Assembly (NCBI GenBank): GCA_014860395.1
Contig: JACZJU010000233.1
Location: forward strand, 1-37,144
Reading direction: 5' to 3'
Length of the DNA: 37,144 bases
Source of the DNA: Burkholderiales bacterium
GTDB lineage: Bacteria; Pseudomonadota; Gammaproteobacteria; Burkholderiales; SG8-39
Part shown: one piece after another, positions 7,812 through 16,145 of the stretch
How the letters are laid out: every line of letters starts with the position of its first letter
Position numbering within the stretch: the stretch's first letter is position 1
Notes under the pieces: generated by a model
The model's database searches: none
What the model was told of the DNA's origin: nothing
What the model saw: only the letters and a program-made list of their open reading frames with translations
Made by a program: the position numbers and the translations under genes

Positions 7812-9020
7812 TCAGCGTCGCGACAGAGCCTGTACCGGATCGAGCTTGGCGGCGCGCCGCGCCGGCGCCACGGTAAACAGCACCGCCGTGATGATCGCCG
7901 TCGCCGGGGCCGCGATCAGCGCCCACCAGGGCGCCTGGAACGGTATCTCCGGATACATCTGCACGGCGAAGTTGCGGCCGAGTTCGCCCACCACGAGTCC
8001 GGCCGCCGCGCCCCCGAGCGCGAGCAGCAGGGCTTCGGTGAAGAACACCAGCCGGATCTGTCCGCCGGTGGCGCCGAGCGCCTTGAGCAGCCCGATTTCG
8101 CGCCGCCGCTGCGTCACCGCGATCAGCATCACGTTCATGATCAGGATGCCGGCCACCCCCAGGCTGATGGCCGCGATGCTGCCCACGGTCAGGGTCAGCG
8201 CGTTGAGTATGCGGTCGAACGTCGCCAGCACCGCGTCCTGGGTGATCACGGTGATATCGCGCTCGCCTTCATGGCGCAGACGAATAATCTCCTCGACATC
8301 GGCCTGTGCATAGGGAATCTGCTCCCGGCTCTTGGCTTCGACCAGGATGCGGAACAGCGACTCGGTATTGAACAGCGCCTGCGCCGCGGCAAGCGGCACG
8401 ATGACGATTTCGTCGGTATTCGACCCCATCGACTGCCCCTGCTTCGCCATGATGCCGATCACGCGAAAGCGGCGGTCGCCGATGCGCACCCATTCGCCCA
8501 GGGCCGGGCGCGATCCGAACAACTCGCTCGCCACCTTGCTGCCGACGACGCAGACCGGCTGGCTGTGGCGCGGATCGCCTGGCGGCAGGAATTTGCCCTG
8601 CGCCATTTCCATGTGCCGGATATCCATCAACTCCGACGTGGATCCCAGCACCGGCGTCTCGCGGCTGCGCGCGCCGGCCTGCACGTCGCCCGCGCCGATG
8701 ATCAGTGGCGCAAAGCGCCGGATCGCGTGGCTGCGCTTCAACGCAAGCGCGTCCTCCAGAGTCAAGTCGCGCGGCGTCTTGCCTATCAGTATCCCGGGCA
8801 TGGCGCCGGAGGTTTCGCTGCGGCCCGGCAAGACGATGACCAGGTTGCTCCCGAGGGAGCCGAATTGGTTCGCCACGTACAGGCGCGCCCCTTCGCCGAG
8901 CGCCGTCACCATCACCACGGCAGCCACGCCTATGCCCATCGCAAGCAGGATCAGCAGTGTGCGCGAGACCGAGCCGCGCAGCACCTGCCAGGCGAAATCG
9001 AGCAGATCGGCGAGGCGCAT
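7812..9020 (-). CDS. ABC exporter permease, MacB/FtsX type (first subunit)
   Basis: A 402-residue permease with the same plan as its downstream neighbour: MRLADLLDFAWQVLRGSVSR, a membrane segment near residues 18-42 (LLILLAMGIGVAAVVMVTAL), and a large periplasmic domain with VVGSKVASELFGSRPALGEW. It ends with three C-terminal membrane helices containing RRREIGLLKALGATGGQIRL and the end motif PARRAAKLDPVQALSR. It starts one base after the ATPase gene ends and stops 2 bases before the second permease, so translational coupling is likely. The two permeases resemble each other but are clearly divergent, pointing to a heterodimer rather than a recent duplication. Substrate unknown. Confidence 0.9.
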   Translation of the reverse strand: MRLADLLDFAWQVLRGSVSRTLLILLAMGIGVAAVVMVTALGEGARLYVANQFGSLGSNLVIVLPGRSETSGAMPGILIGKTPRDLTLEDALALKRSHAIRRFAPLIIGAGDVQAGARSRETPVLGSTSELMDIRHMEMAQGKFLPPGDPRHSQPVCVVGSKVASELFGSRPALGEWVRIGDRRFRVIGIMAKQGQSMGSNTDEIVIVPLAAAQALFNTESLFRILVEAKSREQIPYAQADVEEIIRLRHEGERDITVITQDAVLATFDRILNALTLTVGSIAAISLGVAGILIMNVMLIAVTQRRREIGLLKALGATGGQIRLVFFTEALLLALGGAAAGLVVGELGRNFAVQMYPEIPFQAPWWALIAAPATAIITAVLFTVAPARRAAKLDPVQALSRR

Positions 9021-9021
9021 A

Positions 9022-9696
9022 TCAGCCCTTTTCGTCGGCGACGACGGCGCCGTCGAGCATGCGCAGCCGCCGCTGCGCGCGGCCGCCTATCTCCGGATCG
9101 TGGGTCACGATCACCAGGGTTCCGCCGTTCTCATGCACGCGCTCGAGCACGGCGAGCACTTCCTGCCCGGTATGCCGGTCGAGGTTGCCGGTGGGCTCGT
9201 CGGCGAGTATCACCGTCGGCCCCATGGACATGGCGCGCGCGATCGCGACGCGCTGGCACTGGCCGCCGGAGAGCTGGTCGGGACGATGGCCGGCGCGGTC
9301 TTCCAGTCCGTATTCGGCGAGCAGGCGCGCCAGCCTCGACTTGCGCTCCGCCGGGTCGATGCCCGCCAGCACCATGGGCAGCTCGATGTTCTGCAACGCG
9401 GTCAGGCGCGGCACCAGGTGGAAGAACTGGAACACGAAACCGATCTTCTCGCGTCGCACCCGCGCCAGTTCGTTGTCGCTCAAGGCTGTGACGTTGCGCT
9501 CGTCCAGCTCGTAGGTGCCCGCGTCGGGACGATCGAGCAGGCCGATGATGTTGAGCAGCGTCGATTTGCCCGATCCAGAGGGACCCATGATCGAAAGGTA
9601 TTCGCCGGGCGTGATGCTGAGGTCCACGGCGCGCAAGGCGTGGACCGCCTCGCCCCCCACCAGAAAAGTGCGCGCGATGCCGCTGAGGCGGATCAT
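9022..9696 (-). CDS. ABC transporter ATPase (MacB/LolD class)
   Basis: This 224-residue nucleotide-binding subunit shows Walker A GPSGSGKST (about residues 39-47), the Q-loop in KIGFVFQFFHLVPRL, signature LSGGQCQRVA, Walker B VILADEPTGNLD and the switch His in VIVTHD. Unusually, the signature has Cys where most relatives have Gln or Arg (LSGGQQQR). The class powers MacAB- and LolCDE-type complexes by shuttling conformational change across the inner membrane. It overlaps the adaptor gene by ATGA and is followed one base later by the first permease, so the four exporter genes form one unit. Confidence 0.93.
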   Translation of the reverse strand: MIRLSGIARTFLVGGEAVHALRAVDLSITPGEYLSIMGPSGSGKSTLLNIIGLLDRPDAGTYELDERNVTALSDNELARVRREKIGFVFQFFHLVPRLTALQNIELPMVLAGIDPAERKSRLARLLAEYGLEDRAGHRPDQLSGGQCQRVAIARAMSMGPTVILADEPTGNLDRHTGQEVLAVLERVHENGGTLVIVTHDPEIGGRAQRRLRMLDGAVVADEKG

Positions 9697-10916
9697 TGGG
9701 CGGTGGCCTTGGCGGCCTCCTTCTTCTCCGCCATGGATTTCTCCGTCGCCGCGTGCGCGCCGGCCTTGACCCCTTCGCGCTCGAGCGAGGTGACGACGCG
9801 GTCGCCGCGGCTGAGGCCGGATATCACTTCGGTATGCTCCCAGTTGGACAAGCCCGCTTCGATCTTGCGCTCCTGCAGCAGCCCGTCCGCGCCCAGCACC
9901 AGCGCTCGGTTGCCCGGCATCAGTGCCGGGGTCGGTATGCGCACCACCTGGTCGTGACCGCCGAGCACGATTTCGATATCCGCGCTATAGCCCACCAGCA
10001 AATTCCTGGCCTCGGCGGGGCTGTCGAATTCGACCTCCACTTCGACCGTGCGCGCCTGCTTCTCCACCGCGAGCACATAAGGCGCAATGCGGCGCACCCG
10101 CCCCGGGAAGTGCTGGCCGCGATAGGCGTCCAGGGTAACGCGCGCCGGCATGCCCACTTTGATCTGCGCGGCGTCCACTTCGTCTATCGGCGCCGAAACA
10201 TAGAGGCAGGAGTCGTCGATCAGGTCCACCGCGGGCAGCGTCGGAATCCCCGGGGGCGACGGCGTCAGGTATTCGCCAACCTCGCCGTTGACTTCGGCGA
10301 CGATGCCGGCGAAAGGCGCGCGCAGCACGGTGCGGTCGACGTCCGCGCGCGAGGCCTGGATGCGCGCCTCGGCTTCGGCCACCTGGGCGCCGGCCGAGTC
10401 GCAGCTTGCCTGCTTCGCCGCCGCGTCGGAATTGGCGCGCTCCACCGACTCCTGCGAGACGAAACCGCGCTGCCTCAGTTCGTGCGCGCGCTTCGCGTCG
10501 CGCGCCGATGCCTTGGCCAGCTCGCACACTTCGCGCACGTGCGCCTTTGCCGTCTGCAGCTGCTCGCGCGCCATGCGCTCGCGTGCGGCGACATCGTCAT
10601 CCCATAAAGTAAGCAGCACCTGTCCCGGGCGCACCCGGTCGCCTTCCTTCACGTTGAGCTTTTCGATGCGTCCGCCGGCGGGCGGCGCAAGCTTGGCGCG
10701 CCGGCAAGGCAGGACCGAACCTGCGCGCGTATTCGCCACGGTATTTTCCACGCGCCCGACGTCGGCCAATGCGACCGTCACCAGCACCGGCTTGGGCCGG
10801 GTCAAGTACCAGGCGGCGGCCGCGAGTGATGCGATGACGAGAAGCGTGAGCGCGAGACCGACGGCGAGTCCGCCAAATTGCATACGCCGACTGAAAATTC
10901 TGGATATGTTCTTCAT
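9693..10916 (-). CDS. HlyD/MacA-family periplasmic adaptor
   Basis: A 407-residue membrane-fusion protein. An N-terminal anchor (about residues 14-38, rich in Leu, Ala and Val) is followed by a biotinyl-lipoyl half (LNVKEGDRVRPGQVLLTLWD) and a helical hairpin of Ala/Glu/Arg-rich sequence (about 110-195). The second lipoyl half is TVLRAPFAGIVAEVNGEVGE; beta-barrel and membrane-proximal domains complete it. It should bridge the FtsX-type permeases to an outer-membrane channel; no TolC homologue is in the window. I took the ATG at 10916; a TTG 9 bases upstream is possible. The C-terminal tail (ATEKSMAEKKEAAKATAQ) is charged and probably disordered. It begins only 40 bases after hoxW stops, with no terminator seen, so read-through from the hydrogenase genes is possible. 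Confidence 0.9.
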   Translation of the reverse strand: MKNISRIFSRRMQFGGLAVGLALTLLVIASLAAAAWYLTRPKPVLVTVALADVGRVENTVANTRAGSVLPCRRAKLAPPAGGRIEKLNVKEGDRVRPGQVLLTLWDDDVAARERMAREQLQTAKAHVREVCELAKASARDAKRAHELRQRGFVSQESVERANSDAAAKQASCDSAGAQVAEAEARIQASRADVDRTVLRAPFAGIVAEVNGEVGEYLTPSPPGIPTLPAVDLIDDSCLYVSAPIDEVDAAQIKVGMPARVTLDAYRGQHFPGRVRRIAPYVLAVEKQARTVEVEVEFDSPAEARNLLVGYSADIEIVLGGHDQVVRIPTPALMPGNRALVLGADGLLQERKIEAGLSNWEHTEVISGLSRGDRVVTSLEREGVKAGAHAATEKSMAEKKEAAKATAQ

Positions 10917-10956
10917 AGACCGCAATTATGCCGTGCCCAACCTCGGCCGGGAAACA

Positions 10957-11460
10957 TTAATGACCTCTTGTGGCGGCCATCGCGCGCCACAGCCCGGCGT
11001 CGGGCCGTGCGCACAGCAGCGCCAATTGCCGCCAAGCCGCTTCAAAATGCGCCTGGCCGGGCTGGCTCAACCCTTCGCCCAGGTCGAAGCACTCGCCGCG
11101 CACGCATAGCACGAACGCTGGCGGCGGTTCGGCAAGCGCGAACTGCCGGTAAACTTCAAGTACGCCCTGTGGTGACAGCGCGTGCGTGCTGCTTGCGACC
11201 GGCCCGCGCTCCGGACCAAGCGCGTAAAAATCAAGCGGCGTCGGCGTGCCGCTGCCGGCATCGATGAACAAGGCAAGCCGCTTGTCCTGCAGGTCCAGTG
11301 CATGTTCGATCTGAAGCTGATAGTCCTCGATCAGCGAGAACTCGCCGCTGCGCGCCTTCGCAGTGAGCTCCGAGCCAAGGCGTTCGAGCAGCAGCGGCCC
11401 TATGGCGTCGTCGCCGCGGCTGCGGTTGCCCACCGCAAGCACGACGATCTCGGTCGGCAT
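10957..11460 (-). CDS. hoxW: Hydrogenase maturation endopeptidase HoxW
   Basis: HoxW cleaves the C-terminal peptide of nickel-loaded HoxH, the last step before the large subunit closes and assembles. The 167-residue protein has the HybD/HycI fold signature: GNRSRGDDAIGP (Asp17/Asp18), FIDAGSG (Asp67) and STHALSP (His93). These match the acid, Asp and His nickel ligands of the family. The ATG at 11460 overlaps the hoxH stop by one base (TGATG), indicating coupled translation. A longer in-frame upstream start would lie entirely inside hoxH and adds no conserved sequence. Its position next to hoxH supports HoxW over a protease for another hydrogenase. Confidence 0.92.
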   Translation of the reverse strand: MPTEIVVLAVGNRSRGDDAIGPLLLERLGSELTAKARSGEFSLIEDYQLQIEHALDLQDKRLALFIDAGSGTPTPLDFYALGPERGPVASSTHALSPQGVLEVYRQFALAEPPPAFVLCVRGECFDLGEGLSQPGQAHFEAAWRQLALLCARPDAGLWRAMAATRGH

Positions 11461-12953
11461 CAGGCGCACGGCTGGCAGACCGCGCCATCGCCGTTCCGGC
11501 TCAATGCGTGCAGGCGCACCCCCGCCGCGTCGACCAGTTCCACCGCCAGCGGCATCTGCCCCAGCGCGTGCGTCGCGCAGGACAGGCAGGGGTCGAAGCA
11601 GCGGATCGCCACCTCGATGTGATTCAGCAGGCCCTCGGTGATCTCGCACCCGTCGAGGTAACGTCGGGCCACCTGCCTGATCGCCTCGTTCATCGCCTGA
11701 TTGTTGTGCGTCGTCGACACGATCAGGTTGCACATGGTCACCAGATCGTCTTCATCCACGCGATAGTGATGGATCAGCGTGCCGCGCGGCGCCTCGATCA
11801 CGCCCACGCCCTCGGTTGCCCGCTCCCCCGTGCGCACCAGGTCGTCGCCGAGGATATCGTCGTCGTGCAGCAGATCCTTGATCGTTTCGGCTGCGTGCAG
11901 CAGTTCAATCATGCGCGCCCAGTGATAGGCCAGCGGCGCGTGCGTGGGCAGGCCGCCGCAATAGTCGATGAACTCGCGCCGCTCGATTTCGGCCAGCGGC
12001 GTCGGAATGCGGTCGCAGTTCTGCACTCGCGCGAGCGGCCCCACCTTGTACCAGCCGTTCCGTTTGCCGAAGGCGGTGAAAAACGGGAATTTCATGTAGC
12101 TCCAGGGCTTCACCTCTTCCTGTATGTACTGCGCATAGTCGCAGTAATCGACAGCGTCGAAGAGGATACCGCCGTTGCCGTCGCGGGCGCGCAGGCTGCC
12201 GTGATAGAAATCAAGTTCCCCTTCGGCACCGACCAGCGACATCGTATTTGACCTGCAGACGCCGAATTCCTTGTACAGCGCCGGGTTCTGCGCGTGCAGT
12301 TCCTTGATCAGACGCACCGCATCGCGGCACCAGCCGACGGTCTGGTAGATGTCGGCCAGCAGCAGTTCGCGCTCCTCCAGCGTCACGGACTTGTTTACGC
12401 CGCCGGGAACGGAGCCGGTGCCGTGTATCCTCTTGCCGGCCGTGACGCGTATTACCTCCTGCCCGAACTTTCTCAGCAGCACGCCGCGCTTCGCGATTTC
12501 CGGGTGCGCAGCCGCGATGCCGACGATATTGCGGCGCGAGACCTCGCTGTCGAAACCGAACAGCAGGTCGGGCGAGCAAAGATAGAAAAAATGCAGTGCG
12601 TGCGACTGCAGAATCTGGCCGTAGTGCATCAGCCGGCGTATCTTTTCGGCCGTAGGCGTGAGCCGCGTCGCGCCGACCACCTGGTCGAGCGCCTTGGACG
12701 CCGCCAGGTGATGGCTCACCGGACAGATCCCGCACAGGCGCTGCACCATCACCGGCACTTCCCAGTAGGGGCGGCCCTGAATGAAGCGCTCGAAGCCGCG
12801 GAATTCGACGATGTGCAGCCTCACTTGCTGCACCTGGTTGCGTTCATCGAGCAGGATGGTCACCTTGCCGTGGCCCTCGACGCGCGACACGGTGTCGATG
12901 GCGACGCGGCGCAAGCCTGAAGGATGCAGTGCGGTTTCGAGTTGGTGGCTCAT
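11460..12953 (-). CDS. hoxH: NAD-reducing hydrogenase large subunit HoxH
   Basis: HoxH carries the NiFe(CN)2CO active site of the soluble bidirectional hydrogenase. The 497 residues include the L1 motif RLCGICPVSHH (Cys74, Cys77) and the L2 motif DPCLSCATH near the C-terminus (Cys456, Cys459, His462). The final 35 residues after His462 (starting ALGQMP) form the peptide removed by HoxW after nickel insertion, so the encoded form is the precursor. This places it in group 3 (3d-like) [NiFe]-hydrogenases together with HoxY and the diaphorase HoxFU. It starts 11 bases after hoxY. The tail is longer than the roughly 20-30 residues usual for the family, judged from memory. Confidence 0.96.
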   Translation of the reverse strand: MSHQLETALHPSGLRRVAIDTVSRVEGHGKVTILLDERNQVQQVRLHIVEFRGFERFIQGRPYWEVPVMVQRLCGICPVSHHLAASKALDQVVGATRLTPTAEKIRRLMHYGQILQSHALHFFYLCSPDLLFGFDSEVSRRNIVGIAAAHPEIAKRGVLLRKFGQEVIRVTAGKRIHGTGSVPGGVNKSVTLEERELLLADIYQTVGWCRDAVRLIKELHAQNPALYKEFGVCRSNTMSLVGAEGELDFYHGSLRARDGNGGILFDAVDYCDYAQYIQEEVKPWSYMKFPFFTAFGKRNGWYKVGPLARVQNCDRIPTPLAEIERREFIDYCGGLPTHAPLAYHWARMIELLHAAETIKDLLHDDDILGDDLVRTGERATEGVGVIEAPRGTLIHHYRVDEDDLVTMCNLIVSTTHNNQAMNEAIRQVARRYLDGCEITEGLLNHIEVAIRCFDPCLSCATHALGQMPLAVELVDAAGVRLHALSRNGDGAVCQPCA

Positions 12954-12964
12954 GGCGTCAGCTC

Positions 12965-13516
12965 TTAATCATATTGGATCAGCCCATGCCCCAGCTCCGG
13001 CTCGCGCCCGCCGAGGATATCGTTGAGCGCTTTCCAGATGGTGTCGGCCGAAGGCGGGCAGCCGGGTATGAAATAGTCGATATTCACCACCTCGTGCAGC
13101 GCGCGCACCTTCGCGAGCGGCAAAGGCAGTTCAGGGTCGTTCGGAATCAACCCGTTGGCCAGCCCCACGCTGGTGTGATACACCTCCTGCAGAATCAGCG
13201 CCAGACTCAGCTGGTTGCGCTGCGCCGGCAGGCCGCCGTTGATGGCGCAGGCGCCGATCGCGATCAGGATCTTGCACTGCCTGCGAAATTCGCGCAGTAC
13301 GTGCACATTTTCAGCATTGCACAGGCCGCCCTCGATAATGCCGATGTCGCAGCTGCCCAGCTCCTTTATGTCGGTCAGCGGCGAGCGATCGAATTCGATC
13401 AGTTCGATCAGGTCGAACAGCCGCTCGTCGATGTCGAGCAGGGACATGTGGCAGCCAAAGCAGCCGGCGAGCGAAGTCGTGGCAACTTTAAGCTTTTTCC
13501 CAATGACCGTATTCAC
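12965..13516 (-). CDS. hoxY: NAD-reducing hydrogenase small subunit HoxY
   Basis: HoxY binds the proximal [4Fe-4S] cluster that passes electrons from HoxH to HoxFU. Visible ligand motifs are TSLAGCFGCHMSLLDID, GACAINGGLPAQRN and FIPGCPPSADTIW. I chose the GTG at 13516 (183 residues): AGGA lies 9 bases upstream, and the remaining sequence starts just before GKKLKVATTSL, where family members begin. A TTG at 13534 is in frame but has no ribosome-binding site. The GCFGC motif resembles cyanobacterial-type HoxY more than my recollection of the Cupriavidus protein. The gap to hoxU is the largest within the hox genes and contains a palindromic repeat. Confidence 0.93.
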   Translation of the reverse strand: MNTVIGKKLKVATTSLAGCFGCHMSLLDIDERLFDLIELIEFDRSPLTDIKELGSCDIGIIEGGLCNAENVHVLREFRRQCKILIAIGACAINGGLPAQRNQLSLALILQEVYHTSVGLANGLIPNDPELPLPLAKVRALHEVVNIDYFIPGCPPSADTIWKALNDILGGREPELGHGLIQYD

Positions 13517-13534
13517 CGTCAATTTTCCTAACAA

Positions 13535-13556
13535 AACGAGGGGACACGTCCCCTCG
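13535..13556. repeat. Palindromic repeat, copy 1 (between hoxU and hoxY)
   Basis: AACGAGGGGACAC-G-TCCCCTCG forms a 9-bp stem (CGAGGGGAC/GTCCCCTCG) around 2 bases. Nearly the same sequence recurs at 33171-33193, where the single changed base sits in the loop region. Short intergenic palindromes of this kind behave as REP-like dispersed elements in many proteobacteria. Here it sits inside an operon, just before the hoxY ribosome-binding site, so it could affect mRNA stability or HoxY yield. Confidence 0.7.
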
Positions 13557-13601
13557 AGCTCCGCTGCATCACCCGCCCAACGCCGATTGCGTTAGGCGCT
13601 C

Positions 13602-14318
13602 TCATTCTTTCTCGATCGCGGCGGAGGCGTCGACATAGGCCGATATCGGTTTCAGGTCGAACACCCGCCGGCCTATCGGAACATTGAAACCCTTGTCCTT
13701 GCGCAGAAACACGCCCACCGGACATACGTGTACCGCCTTGTCCTGCAACGTCACGTCGGTATCGGCAAGGCGACCCGATTTCGCGTTGACGATCAGATGC
13801 GTATGGATGCCGCGCCCGCAGAGCGCGAACGCATTCTTCCTGTCCACGTCGCGGCTCGCGCGCACGCACAGCGAGCAAAGGATGCAGCGGTTGAAATCGA
13901 GCAGCACGTCCGGGTGCGAAGCATCGACCGGCCGCTTCGGAAAAAAATGGTCGTAATGCGCCGACATCATACCCAGCTCATAGGCGGTAGCCTGCAGCTT
14001 GCAGTCGCCGCTTTTCTCGCACGACGGGCAGAAATGATTGCCTTCGACGAACAGCATCTGCGTCAGCGTGCGGCGCTCGTCGTTTAGCGCCGGCGTGTTG
14101 CTTTCGACCACCATGTCTGCCTGCGCCAACATGGTGCAGGAAGCGGTGTGCCGTCCGTCCACCTTGACCGTGCACAGCTTGCACGAGCCGTGCGGCTTGA
14201 ATTCCGGGTGGTAGCACAGGTGCGGGATATACACACCCGCGGCGAGCGCAGCCTGAATGATGGTTTGCCCTTCGGTGAAAGCGACGATCTTGCCATCGAT
14301 GGTGAAGCGCCCGCTCAT
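13602..14318 (-). CDS. hoxU: Diaphorase iron-sulfur subunit HoxU
   Basis: HoxU (homologous to the N-terminus of NuoG) wires electrons between HoxF and HoxY. The 238-residue protein shows three cluster sites in order. The [2Fe-2S] domain has YIPHLCYHPEF, GSCKLC and ASCTML. The His-Cys3 [4Fe-4S] segment is GNHFCPSCEKSGDC. A further [4Fe-4S] motif is NRCILCSLCVRASRD, with a distal HVCPVG. Length agrees with HoxU from NAD-reducing hydrogenases. The start codon overlaps the hoxF stop (ATGA). Downstream, 85 bases including a palindrome separate it from hoxY. Confidence 0.95.
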   Translation of the reverse strand: MSGRFTIDGKIVAFTEGQTIIQAALAAGVYIPHLCYHPEFKPHGSCKLCTVKVDGRHTASCTMLAQADMVVESNTPALNDERRTLTQMLFVEGNHFCPSCEKSGDCKLQATAYELGMMSAHYDHFFPKRPVDASHPDVLLDFNRCILCSLCVRASRDVDRKNAFALCGRGIHTHLIVNAKSGRLADTDVTLQDKAVHVCPVGVFLRKDKGFNVPIGRRVFDLKPISAYVDASAAIEKE

Positions 14319-16126
14319 CTCTCCTCCCCGGGTGCGGTGTCAAAGTGCGCCCCGGCATCGTCGCGCCCAGTCATCTGCCGCGCCGGCTCCAGCGCCCAAT
14401 CGAGGTCGAACGCCGGCACGAATTCCTTCTGCTGCAGGCGCCGCTCGTAGGCAGGACGGAACTTGGCGATGGTATCGAGCACCGGATTGCAGGCCGTATG
14501 CCCCAGACCGCAGTGGCTCATGGACTGCAGAATGCCGTTCAGTCTTTCGATTTCGGCGAAATCGTAGGGCGAGCCGTGGCCGTTCCTGAGCTTGTCCATC
14601 AGGTTGCGCAAAAGCGACGTGCCGACGCGGCAGGGCGTGCAAAAGCCGCAGCTTTCGTGCGCAAAGAAATGCACGAAATTGCGCGCCACCTCGAACATGT
14701 CGCGGCTGTGGTCGAACACCATCAAGGCGCCGGCGGTCGGAACGTCCTCGAAGGCGATGCGGCGGCCGAATTCCGCTGCGGCCAGGCAGACGCCGGAGGG
14801 TCCGCTGACCTGCACCGCCTGCACCTCGCTTGCGCCGCATGCCGCCAGCACCTCGCCCACGCTCACGCCATAGGCGTACTCGTACAGTCCCGGCCGCGCG
14901 CAGTCGCCGGAAACGCTCAGAATCTTGGTGCCAGTCGACTCGGCCGTGCCGATTCCCGCGTAGCGGGCGCCGCCGCCTTGCGCAACCAGGCAGGACGCGG
15001 CGAAGGTTTCGACATTGTTCACCACCGTCGGCTGGTCGAGATAACCGTGGGTCACCGGAAACGGCGGGCGGTTGCGCGGCGTGCCGCGCTTGCCTTCGAG
15101 CGACTCGATCAGCGCCGATTCCTCGCCGCAGATGTAGGCGCCTGCGCCCAGATGGATTTCGATGTCGAAATCGAATCCTGGCCGCCCGAGTATGTTTGCA
15201 CCGAGAAGATGGTCCCGACGCCGGCGCTCCAGCACGGCGTTGAGCCGATCGAGCAGGTGGCGGTACTCGCCGCGCAGGTACAGCATGCCCCTGCCCGCGC
15301 CGATCACGAACGCGCACAGCGTCATGCCTTCGAACACCAGGTCGGCGTAGGACGCCAGCAGCACACGATCCTTGAACGTGCCGGGCTCGCCTTCATCGGC
15401 GTTGCAGACCACGTAGTGCGCCCTGCCCTCGGCGTTGCGGCAGGCCTCCCATTTCAGGCCGGTGGCGAAGCCGGCGCCGCCGCGCCCGCGCAGCTTCGAT
15501 GCCTTGATTTCCTGCAGCAGTGCCTCCGGCCCGCGCGGGAGCGCCGCTCTCAGCGCAGCGCCTGGCGCGCAATCGCTGCCGAGCAGTATGTCCTTGCGCC
15601 GCACGTTGTCCTCGACGCGGAAATATTCGCCCGGCCAGTCGGCAAGCGCCACCTTGTTCCGGATCAGTTCGCACATTTCGTCCACGCGTTGCCTGGTCAC
15701 ATGGGTGATGGCGTAGTTGTTCACCAGCAGCGCCGGTCCCTGGTCGCACATGCCGGTGCAGGAGGCGGTATCGATGCTCACCAGGCCCTCCTCCGAGGTC
15801 TTGCCGCGTTCGACCCAAAGCTGCTTGCACATGTATTCGAGCAATTCCAGATTGCCGAGCATGCGATCGGTGATGTTGTCGCTGAACAGCACCCGGTAGC
15901 GGCCGTGCGGCCGGGTGTAGAGATGCGCATAAAAGCCGGCGACGCCTTCGATCTTGGTTCGAGGCAGCAGCAGCGCTCGCTGCAAACCATCGATCGCCTC
16001 CGGCGTAATCCAGTCGCAGGCCTCCTGAATCTCCCGCAGCATTTGCAGGATGTAATTTGGATCGCCTCGATAATGCTCGACCGCCGCCGCAACGGCCGCG
16101 GCGACCGGGTCCGGAGTTGCAGTCAT
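14315..16126 (-). CDS. hoxF: Diaphorase subunit HoxF, fused HoxE/NuoE-like and NuoF-like domains
   Basis: HoxF oxidises or reduces NAD(H) through FMN. The 603-residue protein has a thioredoxin-like NuoE domain (about 1-160), then a NuoF-like part. The latter has the NAD-binding GRGGAGFATGLKWE, the FMN segment CNADEGEPGTFKDR and the [4Fe-4S] motif ESCGFCTPCRVG with a distal Cys in HTACNP. No separate hoxE exists, as in Cupriavidus-type enzymes. In the NuoE domain only the second cysteine pair (SCTGMC) is present; the usual first pair is replaced around FSDNITDRMLG. The start at 16126 has AGAGG upstream and gives a family-like N-terminus; a further 37 in-frame upstream codons lie within hypE. 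The gap to hypE is 19 bases. Confidence 0.95.
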   Translation of the reverse strand: MTATPDPVAAAVAAAVEHYRGDPNYILQMLREIQEACDWITPEAIDGLQRALLLPRTKIEGVAGFYAHLYTRPHGRYRVLFSDNITDRMLGNLELLEYMCKQLWVERGKTSEEGLVSIDTASCTGMCDQGPALLVNNYAITHVTRQRVDEMCELIRNKVALADWPGEYFRVEDNVRRKDILLGSDCAPGAALRAALPRGPEALLQEIKASKLRGRGGAGFATGLKWEACRNAEGRAHYVVCNADEGEPGTFKDRVLLASYADLVFEGMTLCAFVIGAGRGMLYLRGEYRHLLDRLNAVLERRRRDHLLGANILGRPGFDFDIEIHLGAGAYICGEESALIESLEGKRGTPRNRPPFPVTHGYLDQPTVVNNVETFAASCLVAQGGGARYAGIGTAESTGTKILSVSGDCARPGLYEYAYGVSVGEVLAACGASEVQAVQVSGPSGVCLAAAEFGRRIAFEDVPTAGALMVFDHSRDMFEVARNFVHFFAHESCGFCTPCRVGTSLLRNLMDKLRNGHGSPYDFAEIERLNGILQSMSHCGLGHTACNPVLDTIAKFRPAYERRLQQKEFVPAFDLDWALEPARQMTGRDDAGAHFDTAPGEER

Positions 16127-16145
16127 GATGGCCTCTGTCCTTTCA

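Noticed and set aside
13517..13534. TTG at 13534 as the hoxY start
   Set aside because: It has no ribosome-binding site; AGGA is placed correctly for the GTG at 13516.
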